The translations under genes and the position numbers were made by a program. The notes below the pieces were generated by a model. That model saw only the letters and a program-made list of their open reading frames with translations. It made no database searches and was not told the DNA's origin. Positions 1 through 8,806 of a DNA stretch of 64,000 nucleotides are shown here, piece by piece (the first letter of the stretch is position 1; each line of letters begins with the position of its first letter). Source of the stretch: Planomicrobium sp. YIM 101495. GTDB lineage: Bacteria > Bacillota > Bacilli > Bacillales_A > Planococcaceae. The stretch is taken from the NCBI RefSeq assembly GCF_009707665.1, contig NZ_WLZW01000001.1, positions 1,612,001 to 1,676,000 of the forward strand, read 5' to 3'.

Positions 1-64
1 TCAACACACAGCGCTCATTGCATTCAAAAGTCTTCAGTTTCTGAATTTCATCGTATAATGTCAT
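1..64 (-). CDS. Partial CDS, N-terminal 21 residues, possibly a VLRF1/aeRF1-type protein
   Basis: An open frame starts with ATG at 64 and runs off the left edge of the window, giving residues MTLYDEIQKLKTFECNERCV and onward. A GGGAGG ribosome binding site lies 11 bases upstream and a SigB-type promoter lies at 104-128, so the start is credible. The N-terminus faintly resembles VLRF1/aeRF1-type release-factor-like proteins of Bacillales, but 21 residues cannot settle this. It is divergent from the DUF3243 gene, which has its own SigB-like promoter. Confidence 0.5.
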   Translation of the reverse strand, partial: MTLYDEIQKLKTFECNERCVL

Positions 65-103
65 TCATCCATCATCCTCCCTTAATGCATCGTTCTTATT
101 AGA

Positions 104-128
104 TTACCCGAAGCCCCTTAACATAAAC
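104..128 (-). promoter_or_regulatory. SigB-type promoter for the gene at the left edge
   Basis: On the minus strand the -35 element is GTTTAT, followed by 13 bases and the -10 element GGGTAA. This fits the SigB pattern GTTTAA-N12-15-GGGTAT. It lies 40 bases upstream of the start at 64. Confidence 0.6.
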
Positions 129-159
129 AACCGTTTTTCAATCTTTCAGTTATTCGAAC

Positions 160-184
160 GTTTGTCTGAATGGTAGTCGGGTAT
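160..184 (+). promoter_or_regulatory. SigB-type promoter for the DUF3243 gene
   Basis: The -35 element GTTTGT is followed by 13 bases and a perfect GGGTAT -10. The start codon is 38 bases downstream. Together with the element at 104-128 it forms a divergent pair of SigB-like promoters. Confidence 0.6.
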
Positions 185-221
185 CCATGGAATAGGAGAA
201 AATTAAAGGAGAGTGCTGAAT

Positions 222-533
222 ATGGAAGAAATCAACAAAAAAGTAGAAGACAAACTGAAAAATTTTGATGACGACAAAAAAGAACAAATCCTTTCTGATT
301 TCGGTCGCTTCAAAGAGTATCTGGGCAGTAAAGTCGAGCTTGGCGAAAAAATGGGATTGAGCGAGGAGCGTATCGCTCAATTGACCGAGAAAGTTGCAGG
401 CTACTTGGCGAAGAAAGAAGAACCCAAAAACAGCGAAGAGCATTTATTGCAGGAATTATGGAAAGTCGGGAATAAGGAAGAGCAGCATATGCTCGCTCAC
501 CTTCTTGTCAAATTAGTGAAAAAGGATTCTTGA
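222..533 (+). CDS. DUF3243 family protein (YmfJ-like)
   Basis: This encodes a small, charged, soluble protein of about 103 residues with no signal peptide or membrane segment. The second half (roughly residues 30-100), with LGEKMGLSEERI, VAGYLAKKEEPKNSEEHLL and ELWKVGNKEEQHMLAHLLV, matches the DUF3243 pattern of short Bacillales proteins of unknown function. ATG at 222 is preferred over GTG at 213 because the AAAGGAGA site ends nine bases before the ATG but abuts the GTG. The SigB-like promoter upstream suggests stress induction. A strong terminator follows directly. Confidence 0.8.
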   Translation: MEEINKKVEDKLKNFDDDKKEQILSDFGRFKEYLGSKVELGEKMGLSEERIAQLTEKVAGYLAKKEEPKNSEEHLLQELWKVGNKEEQHMLAHLLVKLVKKDS

Positions 534-543
534 TTTCGAATTG

Positions 544-585
544 AAAAAGCTGCGCGGAAAGTTCCCCCTTCCGCGCAGCTTTTAT
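544..585. terminator. Bidirectional intrinsic terminator
   Basis: A 15-bp stem (arms 544-558 and 569-583) of AAAAGCTGCGCGGAA and its complement is flanked by A and T runs. It ends both the DUF3243 gene and the convergent helicase gene, whose stop codon lies inside it. Confidence 0.85.
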
Positions 586-2732
586 TTTTGTGGAGCCGGT
601 TCGATCAGCTCAAGAAGCTTATGGCTGATGCAAATATCCGCCAGCAATTCTTTCCGCTGCTTTTCGAACTGAATGGTCAGACGCTCACCGTCCCGCTCGA
701 CGATCTCCCCTGCACCGAATACGCGGTGGCGGATTTTCGCCCCTTTGGTGAGCAGCTCATTTTCACGCAGTGCATTTTCGTTTTCCGGCACTGTGTTTTT
801 CGGTGGCGGCGGCGCTACTTTGATGGTCGGCTTGACGGATGTATTGCTGCTTCCGGACGACAGTGCCAATTGCCGCACTTCCTGGACAAACAGCGATTCC
901 GTATCGTAGCTGATCAGCTCTAAATGCTTCTTCGCACGTGTCATCCCGACGTAGAATAGCCGGCGGGCCTCTTCCAGCAAGTCCGGCTGCTCCGTATCAT
1001 CCGTCGTTGGAATGATGCCGTCCACGAGATCGATCATATAGACCCGTTCGAACTCCAAGCCTTTGGCGCTGTGGAATGTCGACAACGTCAGCATCTCGTC
1101 CGTTTTAGTCGCTTTAGCCTGCCGCGTCACGCCTTCCATCTTTTTCAGGTGAAGAGCGAAGTCCGTAATGGTGGCGTGCTGTTCGGCCATTTGCTCCAGC
1201 GTCACAAGGATCTTCTCCAAGTACTGGATCTTCATGCCGAACTTCTCCGCACGTCTCGCTAGCATCTGGTCGTAGCCGAGATCCGAGCGGATTTTCCGGA
1301 TGGCTGCAAGTGGTGCTAGACGGGCAACCGTCTCGAAGCTCTTGCGCTGCTGAATTAACAGTTTCTGCTGATAGTCTTTCACTTCGACGTGGCGCATGAT
1401 TTCATCGAATGCATGCCGCGTGCCTGGCTGGATTTTCGTCAGTGCACGCAATTGACTGCCGGACCAGTAGGCACTCGTCTTTGAAGCGAATTTCGCATAA
1501 ATGTCGACTCGTTCCGGCTTCAAACTGAAACGCATGAAGTTCAACAGATCTTCCACGATCCAATGAGAGAAGAAGCGGTTATCCGCATCTTTCATATAAA
1601 ACGGGATGCCGAGACGCTCCAGTTCTGTCATCAATAACGTCGACGACGTGTTGTTCCGATACAGGATCGCCGTGTCGCCGTAATGATCGAGCGCTTTCAG
1701 CTCCTTAATCAAGTACTTCCACTGGGCATCCTCGGAAGCGAGCCGCTTGATGACGATCGGTTCGCCTTGCGCTTGTTTCGTATACATATTCTTGTCATGG
1801 CGCTGTTGGTTCATCTTGATGAACCGGTTCGACAAGTCGACGATCGTGCCGGACGAACGGTAATTCCGCTCCATTTTCATCACGTACGCCTCCGGATACA
1901 CGCTCCGGAACTTCAACAAGTATGTCGGCTCTGCCGCGCGCCACGTGTAGATCGATTGATCATCGTCCGCTACGACGCACAAGTTCTGGTGCTTCGCGAC
2001 AAGCTTCTCGACGATGGCATGCTGGACGAGCGACGTGTCCTGGCTCTCATCGGTCATGATGTAATCCCAGCGGTCTTGGTACGTTGCACGCAAGATCGGA
2101 TTCTCCTCAAGCGCTCGATTCGCCAGCGTCAGCATGTCATCAAAGTCGACTAACCTAACGTTATAGTTCTCTTTGAACGCTTCATACGTCTTAAAGATTT
2201 CTTTCGCTCCTGGGAACGGCTCCTTCAACCCCTTCCACTTGTCGCGCGGGATCATCTTGTTTTTCACATAACTAATAAAAGACACCAGCTCTTCCAACTG
2301 GTCGTCCGTAATCGCTTCCTGATTCTCCGTCTCGTACATCTCGCGCAATAAGCGCTTCTTATTCAGCCCTTGTGATTCGTTCCCTTCGATCATAACGTAA
2401 CGTGAGCCTGCAAAATGGTCGCGTGTGATCTGGAACGCCAAGCTGTGGATCGTCGAGAAATCCACTGGCGCAAGCTCTGGGAAAAACTTGTGGTAACGCT
2501 CCAGCATGTCGGTGGCAGAAGCCTTGCTGAAGGTGATTGCCTTGATGCGCGAAGGGCTGACCTTCTTCTCTTCGATCAAATAACCGATGCGCATGATCAT
2601 TGTCGTCGTCTTGCCGGATCCTGGGCACGCCAGGAGCAGTAACGGGCCTTCAGTCCGTTCTACTGCCTTGCGCTGCACCCGGTTCAACCGGACTCCTAGC
2701 TGCTGTTCCTTCTGTCCGAAAAAGTCTTTCAT
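582..2732 (-). CDS. UvrD/PcrA-like superfamily 1 DNA helicase (YjcD-like)
   Basis: This is a 716-residue ATP-dependent DNA helicase of the UvrD/Rep type, expected to translocate 3'-5' on single-stranded DNA in repair or replication restart. Visible motifs in order are Walker A ACPGSGKTTT (35-44), Walker B as DESQ (228-231), motif III DDDQSIYTWR (256-265), motif IV NYRSS (290-294), motif V TFHSAKGLEFERVY and motif VI RRLFYVGMTRAKKHL. The last 60 residues, starting near HRVFGAGEIVERDGERL, resemble the Tudor-like tail of PcrA that binds RNA polymerase. AAGGAG precedes the ATG. It lies downstream of the YflT gene, separated by a terminator, so it may depend on read-through or on a weak promoter I could not identify. 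Confidence 0.9.
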   Translation of the reverse strand: MKDFFGQKEQQLGVRLNRVQRKAVERTEGPLLLLACPGSGKTTTMIMRIGYLIEEKKVSPSRIKAITFSKASATDMLERYHKFFPELAPVDFSTIHSLAFQITRDHFAGSRYVMIEGNESQGLNKKRLLREMYETENQEAITDDQLEELVSFISYVKNKMIPRDKWKGLKEPFPGAKEIFKTYEAFKENYNVRLVDFDDMLTLANRALEENPILRATYQDRWDYIMTDESQDTSLVQHAIVEKLVAKHQNLCVVADDDQSIYTWRAAEPTYLLKFRSVYPEAYVMKMERNYRSSGTIVDLSNRFIKMNQQRHDKNMYTKQAQGEPIVIKRLASEDAQWKYLIKELKALDHYGDTAILYRNNTSSTLLMTELERLGIPFYMKDADNRFFSHWIVEDLLNFMRFSLKPERVDIYAKFASKTSAYWSGSQLRALTKIQPGTRHAFDEIMRHVEVKDYQQKLLIQQRKSFETVARLAPLAAIRKIRSDLGYDQMLARRAEKFGMKIQYLEKILVTLEQMAEQHATITDFALHLKKMEGVTRQAKATKTDEMLTLSTFHSAKGLEFERVYMIDLVDGIIPTTDDTEQPDLLEEARRLFYVGMTRAKKHLELISYDTESLFVQEVRQLALSSGSSNTSVKPTIKVAPPPPKNTVPENENALRENELLTKGAKIRHRVFGAGEIVERDGERLTIQFEKQRKELLADICISHKLLELIEPAPQK

Positions 2733-2828
2733 CGCTTACTCCTTTTCCTTGTATTCCTCGTACGCCCATCCGCATGAATCCCGCCAAGCTTGGGATGAGT
2801 CGTATCGTTTGCTCCTTCTATCGTAACA

Positions 2829-2854
2829 CAAAAAGGACTCATCTCCATGAGTCC
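2829..2854 (-). terminator. Intrinsic terminator after the YflT gene
   Basis: GGACTCAT and ATGAGTCC arms (2835-2842, 2847-2854) are followed on the minus strand by five T residues. It lies ten bases past the stop of the YflT-domain gene. Confidence 0.75.
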
Positions 2855-2864
2855 TCCTGCTGCT

Positions 2865-3401
2865 TTAGATGAAATTTTTCTCGTCAGGTTTGGAGATTGG
2901 ATCGGCACGCCTTTTATCGCGGCGCATCTCTGGATCTTCATAGTGCCGTTCGTCCAAAACGATTGATTTCTCCGAATGCTCAGGAACCACCGTCTCTCCC
3001 TGCTGCACCTGTTCGTTCTGAAGTTCCGTTTTTTCTTTTTCCCCCAGCATAAAACGATCGCCGGAGGACCGTTCCGCATAATTGCGGTTGGCATACAGGA
3101 AAAAATGACCTCCTTCCACTTTCTCCCGTATGTGTTCGGCCTGGTCATCTGAAATCTCCATTTTCCGCATCGTTTCACGGAGACTTTCGTTTCCTGACAA
3201 GGCAGTCGAAAAGCGCTGCTTCCAATCGTCTTCCACAAACACATCTTCCACTTCGCTGTTTCGTCTGACAAAGGTCAACCGCTCATCCTGTTTCGCCAAT
3301 ACGAACATATCGGTTTCCACGTAGCCTTCCGCCTTCATCCTGTTGATTTGTTTCACTAAAGCGTGTTCGTCTTCAAATGTTTCTGCGAAGAACTGGACCA
3401 T
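2865..3401 (-). CDS. General stress protein 17M-like (YflT domain) protein
   Basis: This soluble protein of 178 residues has an N-terminal YflT (general stress protein 17M-like) domain over roughly residues 1-105. The domain pattern is a start like MVQFFAETFEDEHALVKQIN, a D-M-F-V-L-A strand, and a C-terminal EGGHFFLYANRNY motif. The rest is acidic and poorly conserved. The biochemical role of YflT domains is unknown. A near-perfect SigB promoter precedes it, in line with the SigB control known for gsp17M-type genes. The same domain is fused to a YsnF domain in the neighbouring gene at 3722, so the pair probably arose by duplication. Confidence 0.85.
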   Translation of the reverse strand: MVQFFAETFEDEHALVKQINRMKAEGYVETDMFVLAKQDERLTFVRRNSEVEDVFVEDDWKQRFSTALSGNESLRETMRKMEISDDQAEHIREKVEGGHFFLYANRNYAERSSGDRFMLGEKEKTELQNEQVQQGETVVPEHSEKSIVLDERHYEDPEMRRDKRRADPISKPDEKNFI

Positions 3402-3431
3402 GTCATCCCTCCTTTTCGCCTTTCTGTAAAA

Positions 3432-3456
3432 ATACCCTTAGGCGAAAGGGATAAAC
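3432..3456 (-). promoter_or_regulatory. SigB promoter for the YflT gene
   Basis: On the minus strand GTTTAT, 13 bases, GGGTAT. It is located 30 bases upstream of the YflT start and directly after the ywbE stop codon, so it gives YflT an independent stress-induced transcript. Confidence 0.8.
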
Positions 3457-3463
3457 GCATTTC

Positions 3464-3661
3464 CTATTCCTGAATGATTTCACAGACGCGGCCCACTTGG
3501 TCATCTTCCAGCCGCACCTTGATGCCGTGTGGATGGGTCGGCGAGTTGGTCAACAAATCTTTAACGACCCCTCTCGTCTTCTGTCCGCTCCGCTGGTCCT
3601 TCTTCAAAATCACGTACACATCCAAGCCAGGATGGATATCTTTTCTATTCTTGCCGTTCAT
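3464..3661 (-). CDS. ywbE: YwbE family protein
   Basis: This 65-residue basic protein fits the YwbE family (DUF2196). It has GLDVYVILKKDQRSGQKTRG followed by a TNSPTHPHGIKVRLED core and a hydrophobic GRVCEII end, which spans the usual full length of the family. The function is unknown; the small beta-rich fold is sometimes likened to nucleic-acid-binding domains. AGGAGG precedes the ATG. No promoter of its own is visible, since the gene follows the YsnF terminator, so it may be expressed by read-through. Confidence 0.85.
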   Translation of the reverse strand: MNGKNRKDIHPGLDVYVILKKDQRSGQKTRGVVKDLLTNSPTHPHGIKVRLEDDQVGRVCEIIQE

Positions 3662-3683
3662 CGCTTCTCCTCCTGTTCCCGAA

Positions 3684-3712
3684 AAATAAAAAAAGGCGGG
3701 AACCCTCCCGCC
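3684..3712 (-). terminator. Intrinsic terminator after the YsnF gene
   Basis: GGCGGGA and TCCCGCC arms (3695-3701, 3706-3712) precede seven T residues on the minus strand. Confidence 0.8.
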
Positions 3713-3721
3713 TCTTTCATT

Positions 3722-4864
3722 TTATAGCTTACGGCCGCCACGGTCAAAGTCGTCATCGAGCCCTTTACGATCCAGGTTTGTCGTATCCTCGATGTCCGCT
3801 TCTTCACGTCGGACCGTTTCACTTACGGTTTCCGTATCTTGGACTTTGCGTTTCCCGACAACGAGTTCTTCGCTGACGACATCTTTCTTGGAGACGTCCA
3901 CATGCTCCTCGCTGACAGGTACGTGAATACTGTCGTTGTCATCGCGGAAGTCATGCGTGCCGGTCACCGTTTCTTCATTAACCGGGCGCCGTTCGATATA
4001 CACTTCCTCGCGCTCTACAGGCACATCCACCGTCTGCTGTTCTTCGACGACGTGCTTGCCGACATTCACTTCACCCGTTTTGACGCGCTCCTTGTCCACA
4101 CGGAGCTTCTCTTCGTGCAGGCGCAAACGCTCCTCTTCCGCCTCATCCCCAGTAAAGTCACGGTCTTCTGTGAAGCCAGTATTTTTATCGGCGAATAGAC
4201 CTTGATTTTCCGTACTCGCCAACAGATCTTTATCGCGGTTCGTCGCTAAAAAGTCACGGTCGTTCGTCGTTTCCCTCGGCTCATCGCCCAGTGGAGCTGC
4301 TGAACCCAGCCCGAAGCCGGTTCCAGTGTCTTCCCCGACACCCGCTGTTTCCCGGCGATCAAAACGGGAACCGGCCGTTTCATCCCTCTCTACCGGATGG
4401 TGACTATCTGTATTGTACGAGATGTCATGGACATCGCTCGTATTCACAGTTTGTCCGTCGCGGCCGACACCGCTCGTCGTATCCGCCACACCGCCAACCA
4501 TTCCGCCGGTTTGCATGCGCCGGTTGTAGTTTTCCTCGAATGTGTTATCAACGAACAACAGAATCTTCCCGTCTTGGACCTCTTGATAATAACGATCCGC
4601 TTCTCCTTCATCCACTCCCATATCCGTGAATGCCCCGCGTGTCGAATCGTCCCCTGACAGGAAGTTCATGAATTTGTCCATCCAATTGCCTTCCACTGAC
4701 TTGTAATCAACATCCGTGCGGCCCCTCACCATCGAGATTTGCTCTTTATCTCGAGCCATCACATACATATCCGATTCGGAAGAACCTTGTGCTTTCAACT
4801 CTTCGATCTTGCGTAATACATCTGTTTCTGTGTCAAACGTCTGCATGAATTTGTTTTCAGCCAT
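3722..4864 (-). CDS. YflT-YsnF/AvaK (DUF2382) stress protein
   Basis: This protein has 380 residues from ATG 4864, chosen because GGAGG lies 8-9 bases upstream; a longer frame from 4903 lacks a site. Residues 1-110 form a YflT-type domain (EDNKFMQTFDTETDV-like start, QDGKILLFVDN end). A low-complexity acidic linker rich in G, T, D and R follows. Residues from about 245 form a YsnF/AvaK (DUF2382) domain with paired strands such as LRLHEEKLRVDKERVKTGEV and VPVEREEVYIERRPV. The fusion is common in Bacillales. The role is unknown, but it is presumably protective in stress or desiccation. It is controlled by the SigB promoter at 4930-4954. Confidence 0.88.
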   Translation of the reverse strand: MAENKFMQTFDTETDVLRKIEELKAQGSSESDMYVMARDKEQISMVRGRTDVDYKSVEGNWMDKFMNFLSGDDSTRGAFTDMGVDEGEADRYYQEVQDGKILLFVDNTFEENYNRRMQTGGMVGGVADTTSGVGRDGQTVNTSDVHDISYNTDSHHPVERDETAGSRFDRRETAGVGEDTGTGFGLGSAAPLGDEPRETTNDRDFLATNRDKDLLASTENQGLFADKNTGFTEDRDFTGDEAEEERLRLHEEKLRVDKERVKTGEVNVGKHVVEEQQTVDVPVEREEVYIERRPVNEETVTGTHDFRDDNDSIHVPVSEEHVDVSKKDVVSEELVVGKRKVQDTETVSETVRREEADIEDTTNLDRKGLDDDFDRGGRKL

Positions 4865-4929
4865 TATTTTTTCCTCCTCTGTTCGCTTGTGAATCTCTTG
4901 CATGGTAGTGATTGTGTCTAGTTAGAGAA

Positions 4930-4954
4930 ATACCCGGCTGGCCGATTTTAAAAC
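4930..4954 (-). promoter_or_regulatory. SigB promoter for the YsnF gene
   Basis: On the minus strand GTTTTA, 13 bases, GGGTAT, located 65 bases upstream of the YsnF start in the gap behind katE. The -10 is perfect. Confidence 0.75.
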
Positions 4955-5000
4955 ATCAGCCGATTGAAAATGAATCCACTGCTCTGCCGTTGATCCGCTG

Positions 5001-7061
5001 TTATTCCACTTGCCGTTCCCAGAATCGATGCTGTGCGACAGCGTCGATGAACGCTCCGGAAAACGCCGGCATTTCACTTCCTGTAATGATACCCGGCTGC
5101 TCCATCATCTGTGCCGCTTCCAGCCATTTCATGCCTTCATGCGTCGCACCGATCGGCTTGAAATGATCGAAGGCCTCCCCCAGGAATTTCGAAGCCTTCT
5201 TAGCGAATTTCGGACTGATCGACGGACCACCGACTGCATATAATGCGTCGTAGATGACGGGATCCGTCGTGGAGAAATGATGGTCCACTGCCAGCTCTTT
5301 CCCATCGGTTCCAGCCACTTTGCCCTGGGTTTCACTGATGACTTCATAATGTGCACCTGCTGCTTCGATGGCATCGAGCACCACTTGGACATCCGCCGAT
5401 TCGAAACCTTCCCCGATCAGCACACCGATTTTACGTGTTTTCGCTGATTTGATGGTTTTTTCCTGACTCAATGCAGCGGAGGACTTCGTAACGTTCACTT
5501 GCTCGATTGCTGCATCCGGCTGCTGTGCACCGACATGTCCCGCGATTTCTTCTGCCATGACGCGGTCCACACGGGCAAACATATCGACAGCATTTTGACG
5601 CACGACCATCTCCTTACACTTCCCGAGTTCAAAACTGAACGCTTCGATGATGTGCTGTTTTTCAGGAGGCGACATGCTGTTCCAGAACATACGGGCTTGC
5701 GAGAAGTGATCTTCGAAGCTGCCGCTGCGCGCACGGACTTTCCGCCCCTCCATCTTTTCCTGATAATGCGCATAGCCGCCTTCCTCTTCCGGTACGGGTG
5801 ACGGCGATCCATTCGCCAAGCCGTTCCGGTGGTAAGCCACTTGCCCTTTATTGATGGTCTGGCGGTGATAGCCATCGCGCTGGTTATTATGGAATGGACA
5901 CACCGGCCGGTTGATTGGCAGCTCATGGAAGTTCGGACCGCCGAGCCTGATCAGCTGGGTATCCGTATAGGAGAACAGACGTCCCTGCAGGAGCGGATCG
6001 TTCGAGAAATCGATGCCCGGGACGACATGTCCAGGGTGGAACGCTACTTGTTCGGTCTCTGCGAAGACATTGTCCACATTGCGGTCCAACGTCATTTTGC
6101 CGACGATTTCCATCGGCACGTCCTCCTGCGGCCACAGTTTGGTCGCATCCAGCAGATCGAAATCGAATTTATGCTCATCTTCTTCGGGAATCACCTGGAT
6201 GCCGAGTTCGTACTCCGGATAGTCCCCACGGTCGATCGCTTCATATAGATCCCTTCTGTTGTAATCGGGATCTTTCCCCGCGATTTTCTGCGTCTCGTCC
6301 CAGACAAGAGAATGAACACCGAGTACCGCTTTCCAAGTGAATTTCACAAAATGCGATTTCCCTTCCGCGTTGACGAAACGGAATGCATGGACACTGAAGC
6401 CATCCATCATCCGGTAGCTGCGCGGGAGCGCCCGGTCGGACATCGCCCACATGATCTTATGGGCCGTCTCTTGATTATGGGCGACAAAATCCCAGAACGT
6501 ATCGTGTGCGGCAGATGCTTGGGGCATTTCATTATGCGGTTCCGGCTTGATGGCATGGACCAAATCCGGAAATTTGATGGCGTCTTGGATGAAGAAAATC
6601 GGCATGTTGTTGCCGACGAGATCATAGTTTCCTTCTTCCGTGTAAAACTTCGTCGCGAACCCGCGTACGTCCCGGACGGTATCAGCCGAACCACGGAAGC
6701 CGACGACGGTTGAGAAACGGACGAACACCGGCGTCTTCTTTCCTTTTTCCGATAGAAATTTCGCTTTCGTCAAATGCTCCAGTGACTGATACGCTTCGAA
6801 ATATCCATGTGCTGCATAGCCACGTGCGTGGACGACACGCTCCGGAATGCGCTCATGATCGAAGTGGGTCATCTTCTCACGGAACTGGAAATCCTCCATC
6901 AACGTCGGCCCCCGGTCTCCGGCCTTCAATGAAAATTCGTCTTCGGAAACCTTCAATCCTTGGTTCGTCGTCATTCCCTTGCCTGAATCATCCGTCCGGA
7001 ATGTTTCCAACTGCTCGTTCTTGCTATGCTCGTCAATGTGGTTTGCGCGCTTGTTCTTCAT
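5001..7061 (-). CDS. katE: Large-subunit (HPII-type) catalase
   Basis: This 686-residue heme catalase destroys hydrogen peroxide in the cytoplasm. It belongs to the large-subunit clade: a catalase core with the distal histidine in RVVHARGYAAHG (about residue 78), VGNNMPIFFIQDA (active-site Asn region) and the proximal heme tyrosine in RLFSYTDTQ. A C-terminal flavodoxin/DJ-1-like domain of about 150 residues (KTRKIGVLIGEGFESADV) follows. Length is close to that of other HPII-like enzymes of Gram-positives. ATG 7061 is chosen for the GGGAG site 7 bases upstream. No SigB or PerR box was seen in front of it. It sits among SigB-type genes, and a second, manganese catalase lies at 53175. Confidence 0.95.
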   Translation of the reverse strand: MKNKRANHIDEHSKNEQLETFRTDDSGKGMTTNQGLKVSEDEFSLKAGDRGPTLMEDFQFREKMTHFDHERIPERVVHARGYAAHGYFEAYQSLEHLTKAKFLSEKGKKTPVFVRFSTVVGFRGSADTVRDVRGFATKFYTEEGNYDLVGNNMPIFFIQDAIKFPDLVHAIKPEPHNEMPQASAAHDTFWDFVAHNQETAHKIMWAMSDRALPRSYRMMDGFSVHAFRFVNAEGKSHFVKFTWKAVLGVHSLVWDETQKIAGKDPDYNRRDLYEAIDRGDYPEYELGIQVIPEEDEHKFDFDLLDATKLWPQEDVPMEIVGKMTLDRNVDNVFAETEQVAFHPGHVVPGIDFSNDPLLQGRLFSYTDTQLIRLGGPNFHELPINRPVCPFHNNQRDGYHRQTINKGQVAYHRNGLANGSPSPVPEEEGGYAHYQEKMEGRKVRARSGSFEDHFSQARMFWNSMSPPEKQHIIEAFSFELGKCKEMVVRQNAVDMFARVDRVMAEEIAGHVGAQQPDAAIEQVNVTKSSAALSQEKTIKSAKTRKIGVLIGEGFESADVQVVLDAIEAAGAHYEVISETQGKVAGTDGKELAVDHHFSTTDPVIYDALYAVGGPSISPKFAKKASKFLGEAFDHFKPIGATHEGMKWLEAAQMMEQPGIITGSEMPAFSGAFIDAVAQHRFWERQVE

Positions 7062-7233
7062 CGATCTGCTCCCTTCGTTCCCTTCTTCACTCTTCTCCTT
7101 CCCTGTCATCCATCTGGGAAAACCCAGAAAAGAGAGAATATTAGAGGAAACCGCAAATTTTTATGACGGAAGATTGGTAACCTTTTGGCAGATGATTCGT
7201 ACTATATAGAGAAGACAGAAAGGAGGGGGCAAT

Positions 7234-7749
7234 GTGGCCGATTGGATCAAACGAGCAACAGTCTTACTTTTTTTCGCTGGCCTATTCGGCTGCAGCGAAA
7301 ATCTCGCTTCATCGTCGCCACCGCCTTCTCCTAAAGCAACGGCATATCATGACTTGTCCATCATCCAGCAAGCGAACGACAATGCAGTGCTCGTAGATGG
7401 ACGCACGCTTGGCCTGACCGATCTTTCTTCACTTTCGAGTATTTCCGGCACCCCCCAACAAGCCGGAAAACTCGAACAAGGCATGCTCGTCGATGTCAAA
7501 GCCAATGAGGAAGAACAATGCATCGAATCCCTCATCGTCTATGATGACGAGAAAAGCCGCGAAATCAGCCGGGCTGTCAGCCATGTGCTTGATCATCAGA
7601 AAATCAGCTCTGACCTTTCACCGACCATCGTCTCGGTCGCCCATCAACTCGTCACGTTACGGCTGGAAGACCGTGCGACCGGACTTACATACGAATGTAT
7701 CATCCATCTGACTAGCATGGATTACCGCATCAAACAAATTCAAGCCTAA
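7234..7749 (+). CDS. Putative lipoprotein of unknown function
   Basis: This 171-residue protein starts at GTG 7234, five bases after a strong AAAGGAGGGGG site. An ATG two bases earlier is in another frame. The N-terminus has a lipoprotein signal with a short basic start, a hydrophobic core and lipobox LFGC at residues 17-20, followed by a Ser/Pro-rich spacer. The mature part is acidic with alternating beta-type segments. I do not recognise a family. It is divergent from katE and has its own terminator. Confidence 0.75.
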   Translation: MADWIKRATVLLFFAGLFGCSENLASSSPPPSPKATAYHDLSIIQQANDNAVLVDGRTLGLTDLSSLSSISGTPQQAGKLEQGMLVDVKANEEEQCIESLIVYDDEKSREISRAVSHVLDHQKISSDLSPTIVSVAHQLVTLRLEDRATGLTYECIIHLTSMDYRIKQIQA

Positions 7750-7788
7750 AAAACCGCTCGCCACATTCGGCAAGCGGTTCCTTTTTTA
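7748..7788. terminator. Bidirectional intrinsic terminator
   Basis: AACCGCTCGCC and GGCAAGCGGTT arms (7752-7762, 7769-7779) carry a T run on the plus side and an A run on the other, serving the lipoprotein gene and the convergent glutaminase gene. Confidence 0.8.
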
Positions 7789-8751
7789 GAAAATGCTTAA
7801 ATCCCATTCTTTCGAAATCTGCTTCAGCATCATCGTTCCTGCTGCACTGTTTCCTTGCACATCAATCGCAGGTCCGTACACACCGATGCCCGCTCCCGCC
7901 CGGAACGCATACGTCTGGGAGTGGAGCTTCGGCGGGACCGCCGCCAAAATCCCGCCTGACACGCCGGACTTTGCCGGGATTCCGACATGTGCAGCGAAAT
8001 TGCCGGATGAATTGTACATTCCGCATGTCACCATCAACACTTTCACTACTTGTGCGATGTCGTCCGAAAAATGGCGTTCTTTCGTAATCGGGTTGTAGCC
8101 ATCGTAACCGATGATCAAGCCGATCAAGGCCAAATCTTTCACGTTTATTTTAATGGCGCACTGGCTGATGTAAATATCAAGCGCTTCTTCCACTTCGATA
8201 TCCAGGAAATTGGCTTCCTTCAAATAATATGCCAGCGCCCGGTTCCGGTGGGACGTTTGCCACTCCGAATCATACACTTCCTGATCCATCTCAAGCGGAT
8301 GGCCGACGAGCTTCTCCAGAAACTCGAGCAAGAACTGGAATTTCTTCTGCGGCGTCTGTCCGGGAAGCAGCGCCGATACCGTGATTGCGCCGGCATTGAT
8401 AAATGGATTGAACGGCTTGTTCGGGCGATGGATCTCGAACGGGATGATGGAATTGAACGCTTCACCGGTCGGTTCGACATCCACCCGCTCCAGCACATAG
8501 TCCAATCCGTAATGGCAGCAAACCGCGATGAACGACAACGCCTTGGAGACGCTTTGAAGCGTGAATTCCTTCTCCGTGTCACCCGCTGCGTAGTAGTTCC
8601 CTTCTTCATCGATCATGCAAATACCGAGTTGTGCCGGATCTTCGTTGCCGAGTGCCGGGATATACTGCGCTGTCGTCCCCAGCACCACGTGCCCTCTATT
8701 TTCTTCCACCCATTTCTCTAACTGCTCTTGGATGTGTGGATTGTTCTGCAT
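7786..8751 (-). CDS. glsA: Glutaminase
   Basis: This 321-residue glutaminase converts glutamine to glutamate and ammonia in the cytoplasm. It belongs to the serine-dependent beta-lactamase-fold family. The nucleophile and base are in QSVSK (Ser67, Lys70). Other conserved blocks are PFNPFINAGAI and KSGVSGGILA. Length matches Bacillus YbgJ/YlaM. ATG 8751 is preceded by a purine-rich GGGGGAAAAGGG stretch; an upstream extension of the frame runs into the neighbouring hairpin and is unlikely to be translated. The gene lies 55 bases downstream of the MhqD-like hydrolase and may be partly co-transcribed with it. Confidence 0.93.
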   Translation of the reverse strand: MQNNPHIQEQLEKWVEENRGHVVLGTTAQYIPALGNEDPAQLGICMIDEEGNYYAAGDTEKEFTLQSVSKALSFIAVCCHYGLDYVLERVDVEPTGEAFNSIIPFEIHRPNKPFNPFINAGAITVSALLPGQTPQKKFQFLLEFLEKLVGHPLEMDQEVYDSEWQTSHRNRALAYYLKEANFLDIEVEEALDIYISQCAIKINVKDLALIGLIIGYDGYNPITKERHFSDDIAQVVKVLMVTCGMYNSSGNFAAHVGIPAKSGVSGGILAAVPPKLHSQTYAFRAGAGIGVYGPAIDVQGNSAAGTMMLKQISKEWDLSIF

Positions 8752-8772
8752 CCCTTTTCCCCCTTTGATTAA

Positions 8773-8801
8773 ATCCCCTTTCAACTGATGTTGAAGGGGA
8801 T
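8773..8801 (-). terminator. Hairpin between hydrolase and glutaminase genes
   Basis: Arms ATCCCCTTTCAAC and GTTGAAGGGGAT enclose TGAT. Only a short T tract (ATTTAAT) follows on the minus strand, so it may be an incomplete terminator or attenuator that reduces read-through into glsA. Confidence 0.5.
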
Positions 8802-8806
8802 CCGTA

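Noticed and set aside
2729..2850. Short minus-strand frames between the YflT and helicase genes, including one ending GWAYEEYKEKE
   Set aside because: The only starts lie inside the YflT terminator, there is no convincing ribosome site, and the length is about 31 codons.
7062..7233. SigB or PerR site for katE
   Set aside because: The only GGGTTT-like -10 has a 20-base gap to the nearest GTTT element, and no TTATAAT palindrome is present.
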